Made by a program: the position numbers and the translations under genes
Shown: piece after piece, positions 16,178 through 22,157 of the stretch
How positions within the stretch are numbered: position 1 is the stretch's first letter
Layout of the letters: every line of letters starts with the position of its first letter
NCBI RefSeq assembly: GCF_029428875.1
Contig: NZ_JAJSOO010000001.1
Coordinates: 6,606,501 to 6,670,500 of the forward strand
From: Streptomyces sp. JH34
GTDB lineage: Bacteria; Actinomycetota; Actinomycetes; Streptomycetales; Streptomycetaceae
Direction: 5' to 3'
Length of the DNA stretch: 64,000 bases
The notes under the pieces: model-generated
What the model was told of the DNA's origin: nothing
What the model saw: only the letters and a program-made list of their open reading frames with translations
The model's database searches: none

Positions 16178-16556
16178 GGGGGACGGACCCGGGCGCTCGC
16201 CGTGGCGACGCGTGGACCCACGGGTGATCGGCGTGGCGGGAGCTGACGAGGAGGTGGCTCGTCTCGCGCGGCGCCCCCGGGGATCGCCCGATGGGCGGCG
16301 CCGGACAGGGCCGTTCCGCCGCAGGGATCACATCACAGCAGGTCGGCGGCTGTCCATGGAGCTGGAGGGTCGATCCGGGCGGGGTGCGGAGGCGCCGGCG
16401 CGCGGAGTGAACGGACGGTCGCCTGCCGTGACGTACGCCACCCGGCTGCATTCGCGCCGGGTGTTTGCCGCCGCGCCGGTGGGTAAGGGGCTCAATGATC
16501 GCCGGAGACGACAATCCGGTGGACAGTGTGCGGAAGCTACCGAATGAGGAGGTTCG
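16178..16556. other. Intergenic region between malX and the bL37 gene
   Basis: The 379 bases hold the divergent control regions of malX (left) and the small ribosomal gene (right). The only clear structure is an inverted repeat, CACCCGGC then a 9-base spacer then GCCGGGTG, at 16439-16463. No convincing gene was found; long open frames on the minus strand have no ribosome binding site or recognisable domain. Confidence 0.6.
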
Positions 16557-16634
16557 ATGTCCTCGAAACGACGTCGTAAGAAGAGGGCCCGCCGCAAGAA
16601 CGGCGCGAACCACGGCAGCCGTCCCCAGTCCTGA
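16557..16634 (+). CDS. Ribosomal protein bL37-like micro-protein (25 aa)
   Basis: ATG 16557 is preceded by GAGGAGG six bases upstream, a near-perfect ribosome binding site. The 25-residue product begins MSSKRRRKKRARRK and ends ANHGSRPQS. The dense Lys/Arg start and the ANHG.RP.S end match the pattern I know from bL37, the tiny actinobacterial 50S protein first seen in mycobacterial ribosome structures. The frame ends 15 bases before a 13-bp perfect hairpin terminator, as expected for a short, strongly expressed monocistronic gene. Genes this small are often missed. The main uncertainty is whether this copy is the ribosomal protein or a paralog. Confidence 0.8.
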   Translation: MSSKRRRKKRARRKNGANHGSRPQS

Positions 16635-16649
16635 GGACGTGCCGACGGA

Positions 16650-16679
16650 TCCGGGGGGTGGCATGAGCCACCCCCCGGA
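16650..16679 (+). terminator. Perfect 13-bp hairpin terminator after the bL37 gene
   Basis: TCCGGGGGGTGGC pairs perfectly with GCCACCCCCCGGA around an ATGA loop. There is no U-tract, which is usual for strong Streptomyces terminators. Confidence 0.85.
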
Positions 16680-16817
16680 CGCGTTTCTCCGTCGCAGGCG
16701 GACGCCGGCATGCGGCCCGGGCCGGTGGGCGAGTCGCTCCCCGGAAGCAGTCGCACGGGCGGCGGCCCCCTCCCCTCGTGGTGGCTCGCGGGGGCAAGAC
16801 GCAGAATCTCGGGGGCA

Positions 16818-17073
16818 TGGACGTCGTCGAACTGCTGGAAGCGGCCTTCCTGCTGGTTCCCGAGGGTTGGCCACCGAGGACGACATGACGCTGGACGAGG
16901 TCTGGGGCCACCTCGTCCAGGACGAGTGGGAGCTCGCTCTCGGGGTGCTGGAAGAAGTCGGTGACGCCCCTCCGCCGCCTCTCGCCTGTGCGACCTGCCC
17001 CGCTGGATCCGCCGCGGTGGGGACAGCGGTCGTCCTGGAAGCCCGGCACCCCGCGGCCAGGTCTGCTCCATAG
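16818..17073 (+). pseudogene. Frameshifted and internally deleted remnant of an actinobacterial hypothetical protein
   Basis: An ATG at 16818 opens MDVVELLEAAFLLVPEG and then meets a stop in frame. A one-base shift restores a coherent protein, LATEDDMTLDEVWGHLVQ then DEWELALGVLEEVGDA. The frame then runs into an unrelated-looking Cys/Pro stretch and ends in SAAVGTAVVLEARHPAA. From memory, intact Streptomyces relatives of roughly 120-150 residues open with this helix-rich N-terminus and end with a similar GTA-VLEV strand, so the middle looks deleted. The function of that family is unknown to me. The codon bias of both shifted pieces favours real former coding sequence over chance. Confidence 0.5.
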
Positions 17074-17116
17074 GGCGCGGGGCGCGGGGCAAGCGGCTGC
17101 GGTGCTCCGGCCCGTC

Positions 17117-17824
17117 TCAGGTGAGCAGTTGGTTGCGGTGGGAGGCGCGGCGGGCGGCGGCCAGCAGGGCGTGGATCTGGGGACCGGCCTGGTCGAGTCG
17201 GGCCACGGGCTTCGCGAAGGACAGGCGCACATCACGGTGCGTGCCGGGGTACTCCAGTCGCAGGGTCACGCCGTAACGGTCCATCGCCAGCGGGAGGACG
17301 CGCGTCACACCCTTGTCCGGCTGTGGTTGCACGAGGCGCAGGAGCAGGGGGACGAGTTCGCCGTGTTCGTCCACGAGATGGGTCAGCATCGCCGCCTCGT
17401 TCGTGGCGATCGGGTCGGGCGCCGTCTCCTGCAGCGCGTCCAGCGTGACGAAGGTGCGGCCCCTGTGGTCCTCGAACACCGCCTGGCCGAACTCCATGCA
17501 GGTGCTCTCGGTCGCCTCCGTGCTGTACGGCGCCGACAGCAGGCCCGTCACCGTGACTCGGGCGCGCGTGCGGTCGCGTACGGGGGTGGGCGCGATGTCG
17601 GTGAACTCCAGCCGGACCGGGACGCGTGCCCCCGGCGGGGTGGCGCCGTCCTCCGACGGTTCGTGCAGATGGATGTGGCCCATCGCGGCCGTGCCGTCGA
17701 GCCGGTGCACCTCGACGGGGTCGAGCCCGTCGCTCACCACCGTCATCGAATGGGCCGCGGTCAGGATCGCCAGCACGCGTTCGGCGGGGGTGGGCTGTGT
17801 GACGCGGGAGTTGGAAGGACGCAT
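17117..17824 (-). CDS. DUF2470-domain protein under probable iron control
   Basis: The start is ATG 17824, with GGAG seven bases upstream; an in-frame TTG at 17857 lacks a ribosome binding site. The 235-residue product opens with RVTQPTPAERVLAILTAAHSM and ends with DRYGVTLRLEYP...VRLSFAKPVARLDQ, features of the DUF2470 (PPOX-associated) fold found at the C-terminus of haem-utilisation flavin-binding proteins. No flavin- or haem-ligating signature is obvious. Upstream lies a sequence matching the IdeR/DmdR1 iron box, so the gene is probably repressed by iron and used during iron starvation, perhaps in haem handling. That role is inferred from the operator and the family, not from catalytic residues. 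Confidence 0.75.
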   Translation of the reverse strand: MRPSNSRVTQPTPAERVLAILTAAHSMTVVSDGLDPVEVHRLDGTAAMGHIHLHEPSEDGATPPGARVPVRLEFTDIAPTPVRDRTRARVTVTGLLSAPYSTEATESTCMEFGQAVFEDHRGRTFVTLDALQETAPDPIATNEAAMLTHLVDEHGELVPLLLRLVQPQPDKGVTRVLPLAMDRYGVTLRLEYPGTHRDVRLSFAKPVARLDQAGPQIHALLAAARRASHRNQLLT

Positions 17825-17866
17825 CCAAGTTCTCCAGAGGAGCGGGCGGGGAGACAATATCGGCAG

Positions 17867-18286
17867 CTACTTAGGCATGCCTAACCTAACCCATGGCTGG
17901 TGGTTCGGGTAGTGCGGCACTCCGCCCGACGCATGTTCGAGGCGATGCGGACGTGGGTGCTTCGTGCTGAGCCGGTGAGCCGGGCCGGCGCCGTTCACGT
18001 GCGGGAGACCGGAACGCGGGAGCAGCGCCATCTCCCGCGCGTTCTTGACGGCGGTGGCGGCCGGGCGCTGCCGCTGTGCCGTGATCCGGGTGACCTGGCG
18101 GCTGCGGATCTTCCCGCGGTCCGAGGTGAACTTCCGCGGCGGATCCGTGTTTTTTGTGGCGCCGGCGTCGTGGCTGTCGGCGAGGGACCGACGGACCGTC
18201 CGCAGGACAGTGCCGCTGCCCGCGGTGCTCAGGTCGTGGTGCGGCGCGACACTTCGGGGCACCTGGCGGAGTGGCCCTTCCGTCAC
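17867..18286 (-). pseudogene. rpsR: Decayed zinc-independent ribosomal protein S18 paralog
   Basis: The core PRKFTSDRGKIRSRQVTRIT then AVKNAREMALLPRSG is unmistakably bS18. Around it the gene is abnormal. Before the core, AGATKNTDPPRK replaces the usual AGxTYxDYKDTDLLRK, which implies loss of four residues and two Leu-to-Pro changes in a core helix. After the core, the normal stop is missing and the frame runs on for about 55 residues into the iron-box region of the neighbouring gene. The N-terminal 60 residues do not resemble S18. It lies downstream of the L31 and L33 paralogs on the same strand, the expected place for the C-minus S18 of this Zur-type set. I judge it non-functional; a tolerated extended protein cannot be excluded. 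Confidence 0.65.
17871..17889 (-). promoter_or_regulatory. Iron box (IdeR/DmdR1-type operator)
   Basis: TTAGGCATGCCTAACCTAA matches the consensus TTAGGTTAGGCTAACCTAA at 15 of 19 positions. It lies 47 bases upstream of the DUF2470 start, next to a GATATT -10-like element on the minus strand (17859-17864), where bound repressor would block transcription. Confidence 0.75.
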
Positions 18287-18350
18287 CTCGCGACGGGCGT
18301 CCGAGTGGAGCCCGTCGCGAGCATCGCGGGCGGCATCCCGCTGTGCTCCA

Positions 18351-18605
18351 TCACTGGCCCCCGCGGTGGCCGTAGCGGCGTTCGAACCGTTCCACGCGTC
18401 CCGCCGTGTCCAGGACGCGCGCGGTGCCGGTGTAGAAGGGGTGGCTCGCCGAGGAGATCTCGACGTCCACCACCGGGTAGGTGCGGCCGTCCTCCCACTC
18501 GACGGTGCGCTCGCTGCTGAGGGTGGAGCGCGTGAGGAAGGCGTAGTCGGCGGCCTTGTCGCGGAACACGACGGGGCCGTACGCGGGGTGCATGCCTGGC
18601 TTCAT
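18351..18605 (-). CDS. rpmE2: Ribosomal protein L31 type B (zinc-independent)
   Basis: The 84-residue product starts MKPGMHPAYGPVVFRDK and contains SSASHPFYTGTARVLDTAGRVERF, the bL31B signature. It has no cysteines, so it is the zinc-free form that replaces the zinc-ribbon L31 when zinc is scarce and frees zinc from ribosomes. GAAGGAA lies eight bases before the start. It is 51 bases downstream of the L33 paralog on the same strand and should be co-transcribed with it from the Zur-controlled promoter. Confidence 0.95.
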   Translation of the reverse strand: MKPGMHPAYGPVVFRDKAADYAFLTRSTLSSERTVEWEDGRTYPVVDVEISSASHPFYTGTARVLDTAGRVERFERRYGHRGGQ

Positions 18606-18656
18606 GGTGAGTTCCTTCGTTCCTGCGGATCGGGGCGACGTGGAGGGGGCCGGGGC

Positions 18657-18821
18657 TCAGCGCTCCTCGCGGAAGTCGACGTGGCGGCGTACGAGCGGGT
18701 CGAACTTGCGCAGCACCAGGCGGTCCGGGTCGTTCCGCCGGTTCTTGCGGGTGACGTAGGTGTAGCCCGTTCCTGCGGTGGAGCGGAGCTTGATGATCGG
18801 GCGTAGTTCGTTGCGGGCCAT
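18657..18821 (-). CDS. rpmG: Ribosomal protein L33 (zinc-independent paralog)
   Basis: The 54-residue product MARNELRPIIKLRSTAGTGY...FDPLVRRHVDFREER is a full-length bL33 without any cysteine, hence the zinc-free form. Start ATG 18821 has no ribosome binding site, but a good -10 hexamer TATAGT (minus strand, 18828-18833) ends six bases upstream. The transcript is therefore probably leaderless, and a further in-frame codon upstream is not needed. The Zur-like palindrome sits immediately behind that -10. Confidence 0.95.
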   Translation of the reverse strand: MARNELRPIIKLRSTAGTGYTYVTRKNRRNDPDRLVLRKFDPLVRRHVDFREER

Positions 18822-18826
18822 GGCGC

Positions 18827-18833
18827 TACTATA
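18827..18833. promoter_or_regulatory. Overlapping divergent -10 elements for the zinc-free ribosomal genes
   Basis: On the minus strand TATAGT (18828-18833) serves the L33 gene. On the plus strand TACTAT (18827-18832) fits a -10 for the L28-S14 genes, with transcription beginning near 18839 inside the Zur-like box. One repressor site could therefore shut both directions. Confidence 0.6.
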
Positions 18834-18848
18834 TGGCAATGGTTTCCA
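18834..18848. promoter_or_regulatory. Zur-type operator between divergent zinc-free ribosomal genes
   Basis: TGGCAATGGTTTCCA matches the Streptomyces Zur core TGAAAATGATTTTCA at 11 of 15 positions and contains the inverted repeat AATGG-TTT-CCATT. It lies exactly between the L33 and L28 genes, in an A/T-rich patch, as expected for derepression under zinc starvation. Confidence 0.75.
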
Positions 18849-18891
18849 TTTTTAATAAGGAGGCCGATGTCGATGAAAGGCAGGAACTTCC

Positions 18892-19128
18892 ATGTCCGCC
18901 CATTGCCAACTGACTGGCGCCCGGCCGGGCTTCGGCAACAAGATCTCCCACTCGCACCGGCGCACCCCGCGCAGGTTCGACCCGAACGTGCAGCGCAAGC
19001 GCTACTGGCTGCCGAGCGAGGGCAGGTACGCGCGGCTGACGCTCGGCGCCAAGGCGATCAAGACCATCGATGCCATCGGCATCGAGGCGGCGGTGGCGCG
19101 CATCAGGGCTCGCGGGGGGAAGGTCTGA
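18892..19128 (+). CDS. rpmB: Ribosomal protein L28 (zinc-independent paralog)
   Basis: The 78-residue product contains CQLTGARPGFGNKISHSHRRT, RRFDPNVQRKRYWLPSE and a C-terminal KTIDAIGIE, which is full-length bL28. It has a single Cys and no CxxC pairs, so it is the zinc-free version. CAGGAA lies five bases upstream of ATG 18892. The stronger AAGGAGG at 18857-18863 serves ATGs at 18867 and 18873 that are in a different frame (see the finding on S14). First gene of the plus-strand half of the divergent Zur-type locus. Confidence 0.95.
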   Translation: MSAHCQLTGARPGFGNKISHSHRRTPRRFDPNVQRKRYWLPSEGRYARLTLGAKAIKTIDAIGIEAAVARIRARGGKV

Positions 19129-19433
19129 CGGCGAGGAAGAGCAAGATCGCGCAGAACGGGAAGCGCAGGGCGACGGTCGCGCGCCACGCGGCCAGGCGCG
19201 CCGAGCTGAAGGAGGACGACCGCAGCCCCGGGACGGCGGAGCAGGTCCGGCGGACGGCCGTCGGCGAACTGCGGCGCCAGCCGCGTGATGCCGGTGCCAC
19301 GCGTGCCCGCGACGGGGACGCCGTGGACGGACGGCTCCGGGGGCATCCGCGGAAGTTCGGGCCGTCCCGGATCCGGATGCGCGAGCAGGCGCACGCCGGC
19401 CTTCTGCCGGGAGAGACCAAGTCGAGCTGGTGA
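19125..19433 (+). CDS. rpsN: Ribosomal protein S14 (zinc-independent, long form) with apparent CTG start
   Basis: The 102-residue product (TARKSKIAQNGKRRATVARH...QPRDAGATR...GRLRGHPRKFGPSRIRMREQ...LPGETKSSW) is a long-form bS14 without zinc cysteines. No ATG, GTG or TTG lies at the expected start. A CTG at 19125 overlaps the L28 stop as CTGA, exactly where the usual coupling would be ATGA, so CTG is the best start. The frame is also open back through the whole L28 gene to ATGs at 18867 and 18873, which follow a strong ribosome binding site; an N-terminally extended form is therefore possible. Part of the zinc-starvation set with L28. Confidence 0.85.
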   Translation: MTARKSKIAQNGKRRATVARHAARRAELKEDDRSPGTAEQVRRTAVGELRRQPRDAGATRARDGDAVDGRLRGHPRKFGPSRIRMREQAHAGLLPGETKSSW

Positions 19434-19456
19434 CGGCCGGGTTCTGGGCGGCGGCG

Positions 19457-19931
19457 CGTGACGTCCGGCTGCCGCACCTCGCCCTCTCGACACGATGAAC
19501 TACCCGGGCATCATGTCGGCGACGGGCCACGGCCCGCTGCCCTTCTCGGGGCAGACGCTCATCGCCGACAACGCCCTCCACCGCACCGGTCGGAGCCTTC
19601 TGGGGTGAGGTCCGGGAGTTCGGCGCGATCACGCTGTTCGCCGCCCGCCAGGACGTCCCCGGCGTCACGATCCGCGACACCTGCATCCATGACTCGACCT
19701 ACGACGGGTCCAGTTCAAATCGGGCGGCGGCTCCGTGCCGGGAGCGCGGACCTCCGACGCGCGCATCGACGACTCCGTCAACGGGCCCGGAATCCTGCCC
19801 GTGGAGGTGCCCGGGGCAGTGCGACGCCGGCCGGGGTCACCATCACCGGTTCGGCTGACGGTGACGTCGAACCCGGATCGCAGTCCGTCATCAACGACGG
19901 CGCAGGCAAGGCGTCCGCCCGGAAGGAGTGA
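19457..19931 (+). pseudogene. Remnant of a secreted beta-helix glucanase (mycodextranase/GH87-like)
   Basis: Several frames must be joined to recover the protein: MNYPGIMSATGHGPLPFSGQ, then GAFWGEVREFGAIT followed by QDVPGVTIRDTCIHDSTYDG, then FKSGGGSVPGARTSDARIDD, then TPAGVTITGSADGDVEPGSQ to a TGA at 19931. The pieces have the repeated V-I-D/T-I-x-D/N rhythm of parallel beta-helix rungs and recall actinobacterial mycodextranases (alpha-1,3-glucanases). At least three frameshifts, no start region and no signal peptide mean it is dead. The family assignment is by eye and tentative. Confidence 0.5.
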
Positions 19932-20032
19932 GGAGGGCCCGGCCTCCTGGCCGGCACGCCGCCGGAGCGTGCGGGCCGGGGGCCGGGGCCGTCCGCCAGG
20001 CCCGGCAGGGCGACGCCACCGTGCGACGGACC

Positions 20033-20794
20033 TCACACGAGCTCGACCACGCCCCGGTAGGGTTCGAGCCGCTCGTCCAGCGGATCCATGTCCGTCACCA
20101 GGATGTCGATCTCCTCCAGCGGCAGACACTTGGCCACGGCGCGGCGGCCCAGCTTCGAGGAGTCGACCGCCAGGACGGTACGTTGCGAGACGGCGGTCAT
20201 CGCGCGTTTCACCGCCGCCTCGTCGGCGGTGAACTCGGTCGAACCGATGGAGTCGTCCAGACAGGTCGCGGACAGGAAGCAGGTGTGCAGGGCGAACTGC
20301 TGGAGCGTCATCTGCGCCAGCGGGCCCACCAGACTCCCGGTGTGCGGATCAGCCGTCCCGCCGGTGGCGTAGGCCCTGCAGCCAGGAGTTCGAGACAGCT
20401 CATGGAAGGTCTCGAAGCCGGTCGTCACCGCCGTCAGGTCGTGGACCGGTCGTTCCTTCAGCAGCCGGGCGAGGCTGTGCGCGGTCGTCGAACCGTCGAA
20501 GCCGATGCCGCCCCTGTCCGGCAGGAAAGGCCGCAGCTTCGCGGCGATCGCATCCTTGGCCGCGGCGGAACGCCCGCGGCGATGATCGAACGTCCAGGCG
20601 TCCACGGGAACAGCCCCGCCACGGACCCGGCGGATCTCGTTCCGCTGCTCCAGCAGTTGGAGGTCGCGCCGGATGGTCATCGTGCTGACACCGCAGGCGC
20701 GCGCCAGGTCGTCGACGCGACGCACTCCCTCCCGGAGCGCCGTGATGATCGACGATCTCCGGTGGTCTCCCTCGGCAGGGTTCTCCTCTGACAT
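20033..20794 (-). CDS. DeoR/GlpR-family transcriptional regulator
   Basis: The 253-residue product has the N-terminal DeoR helix-turn-helix (VDDLARACGVSTMTIRRDLQ then IRRVRGGAV) and the C-terminal sugar-phosphate-sensing fold, with GFDGSTTAHSLARLL as the phosphate-binding GxDGSTT-type turn. C-terminal AVDSSKLGRRA and ILVTDMD complete the domain. Such proteins usually repress sugar-catabolic genes and are released by a phosphorylated sugar. No catabolic operon is adjacent, so the target is not evident. A palindrome 130 bases upstream of its start may be its own operator. Confidence 0.9.
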   Translation of the reverse strand: MSEENPAEGDHRRSSIITALREGVRRVDDLARACGVSTMTIRRDLQLLEQRNEIRRVRGGAVPVDAWTFDHRRGRSAAAKDAIAAKLRPFLPDRGGIGFDGSTTAHSLARLLKERPVHDLTAVTTGFETFHELSRTPGCRAYATGGTADPHTGSLVGPLAQMTLQQFALHTCFLSATCLDDSIGSTEFTADEAAVKRAMTAVSQRTVLAVDSSKLGRRAVAKCLPLEEIDILVTDMDPLDERLEPYRGVVELV

Positions 20795-21168
20795 CGTCCG
20801 TTTCTACCACAGTGAACATCGCGTCCCGCAGGCACTTTCACGCCTGCTCTGCGGCGGTCCTCGGCCCTTCCGGAAGGGCGCCATGCCCGGGGACCATCCA
20901 TGCGAACCTCGCATTGATACGTTTCATTCACTCGGTGAATGTCTCCTGGATGTTCAATATCGCAGTGGTCGAACATTCAGGCGGGCGGACGCCTGTTCCC
21001 GGACTGATCGGTCACCACCGGACAATCTGCGTCGGCCACCGGGCCGGCGGCCACGTGACGGCCCGCACTTGCGAGCGGCCTCGCGGGGCGGGAAAAATTG
21101 TGTCCTGAAGGGCGGTGGGTGCCCTTTCAGGCCCCACCGGGCCCGCACGAAATGCCGAGGAGATCTTC
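20795..21168. other. Intergenic region between the DeoR gene and the CsbD-like gene
   Basis: The 374 bases are more A/T-rich than their surroundings between 20905 and 20980. They contain TTGATA at 20914 (-35-like), the palindrome at 20925-20941 and a wider dyad TGTTC...GAACA at 20951-20975. I see no convincing gene; an open frame from 20812 lacks a ribosome binding site and domain features. Probably a control region. Confidence 0.6.
20925..20941. promoter_or_regulatory. Perfect palindrome CATTCAC-TCG-GTGAATG, candidate operator
   Basis: A 7-3-7 perfect inverted repeat begins five bases after TTGATAC, where a -35/-10 spacer would lie for transcription toward the CsbD-like gene. It is close to the divergent DeoR regulator, which is the natural candidate to bind it. 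Confidence 0.45.
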
Positions 21169-21300
21169 ATGGGCAGGATGACTTCCGCGCTCAGGTCGCT
21201 GCGCGGACGGATCATGGAAGCCGACGGCAAGGTCCTGCAGAACCCGCGCCTGCGGGACGAGGGGCGCCGACTGCAGGACAAGGGCCGCGGCGACAGGTAA
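21169..21300 (+). CDS. Small CsbD-like protein (43 aa)
   Basis: GAGGAG six bases before ATG 21169 gives a strong start. The 43-residue product reads ALRSLRGRIMEADGKVLQNP then RLRDEGRRLQDKGRGDR. The G.(I/V).E..GK......L..EG....KG spacing resembles the short, highly charged CsbD stress-protein repeat. If the assignment is right it is a general-stress protein of unknown mechanism. Strong codon bias supports real translation; the family link is only suggestive at this length. Confidence 0.55.
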   Translation: MGRMTSALRSLRGRIMEADGKVLQNPRLRDEGRRLQDKGRGDR

Positions 21301-21374
21301 CGGCCGGTGCGCGAACGCGTGGGCGAGCCCGGTGGTGTGGCCGGAGCCGCCCACACGCCCGTTCGTCCGTCAGG

Positions 21375-22006
21375 TCACCCGCGGCTCCGTCCGCACAGTG
21401 CCGAGTCCACCGCGCCCTGGAGATGGCTCAGGCTCTCGCCCTCGGCCACCCAGGTCGTGGTGTAGACGGTCACGGTGCCCCGTCCGCCCGTGGCGCGGCC
21501 GCCGCCCACGGAGTTGCCGGGCAGGTCGCCGCCGTGTCCCCAGCAGACGCCGCCGCAGGTACGGGGGATCGGAGGCGGCCTCCGGCCGCGGACCAGTCGA
21601 CCAGTGCCGTGTACTCAGGCAGTCCACTGGTCTGCTTGAGCAACTGCCTTATGGTGACGGTGTGTCCGTCCGGCCAGCTGTGGCACGTAGGTACCGGCGC
21701 GGTCGTCGAGGCCGATCCTCCCGGCCGCCACCAGTCGCATGACGGCGGTCGCCGTGCCGCGGTGTTGCTCGCCAGGCGGAAACGACCGCGCTCCCGGGGT
21801 ATGTGACGGCCCGTCACATGATCCGCCACCCCGGCCGTGCGGGTCGCCCCGCCGTCGTACGCGAGAGCGCCGGGCACGCCGTCCCGCCGCACCAGCGGAT
21901 CCAGCTGCCGTTGCACCGGGTCCGAGGGACGGGCCACCGCCACGGGAGCGAGAGCCCCGGTCAGTGCGGCGGCGAGCAGGACTGCGGCGAGGCGCCTCCG
22001 GTGCAT
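21375..22006 (-). pseudogene. Broken secreted serine hydrolase (beta-lactamase/D-Ala-D-Ala carboxypeptidase family)
   Basis: ATG 22006 follows AGGGGGAAG and opens a clear signal peptide (MHRRRLAAVLLAAALTGALA). The mature part has DPVQRQLDPLVRRDGVPGAL and FRLASNT, but the SxxK lysine segment is missing: the sequence passes directly into TAAVMRLVAAGRIGLDDRAG in another frame. Further shifts are needed to reach VTIRQLLKQTSGLPEYTALV and the end GTVTVYTTTWVAEGESLSHL then SALCGRSRG. The loss of the catalytic lysine, a shortened middle and several frameshifts show the gene is dead. Intact relatives are about 370-400 residues, so over a third is gone. Confidence 0.75.
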
Positions 22007-22157
22007 GGGACTTCCCCCTGAGTCGTGGCCCGCATCCCGCGGGCCGGTCGGGCACTCACCGACGACCTTTCCAGGGGCGGGGTGCGGAATCAGAAAGGCC
22101 CGGCCCCGCATCGCAGGTGTTCCCAGCCCTCCCTTGCCGGACGGCCCGTCGTGTGCC

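Noticed and set aside
16032..16886. Minus-strand 284-codon frame over the malX upstream region and the bL37 gene
   Set aside because: No start signal or domain; it runs antisense to the strongly supported bL37 gene and its terminator.
20812..21108. Open frame of 98 codons upstream of the CsbD-like gene
   Set aside because: No ribosome binding site, mixed codon use, and it runs through the palindromic control region.
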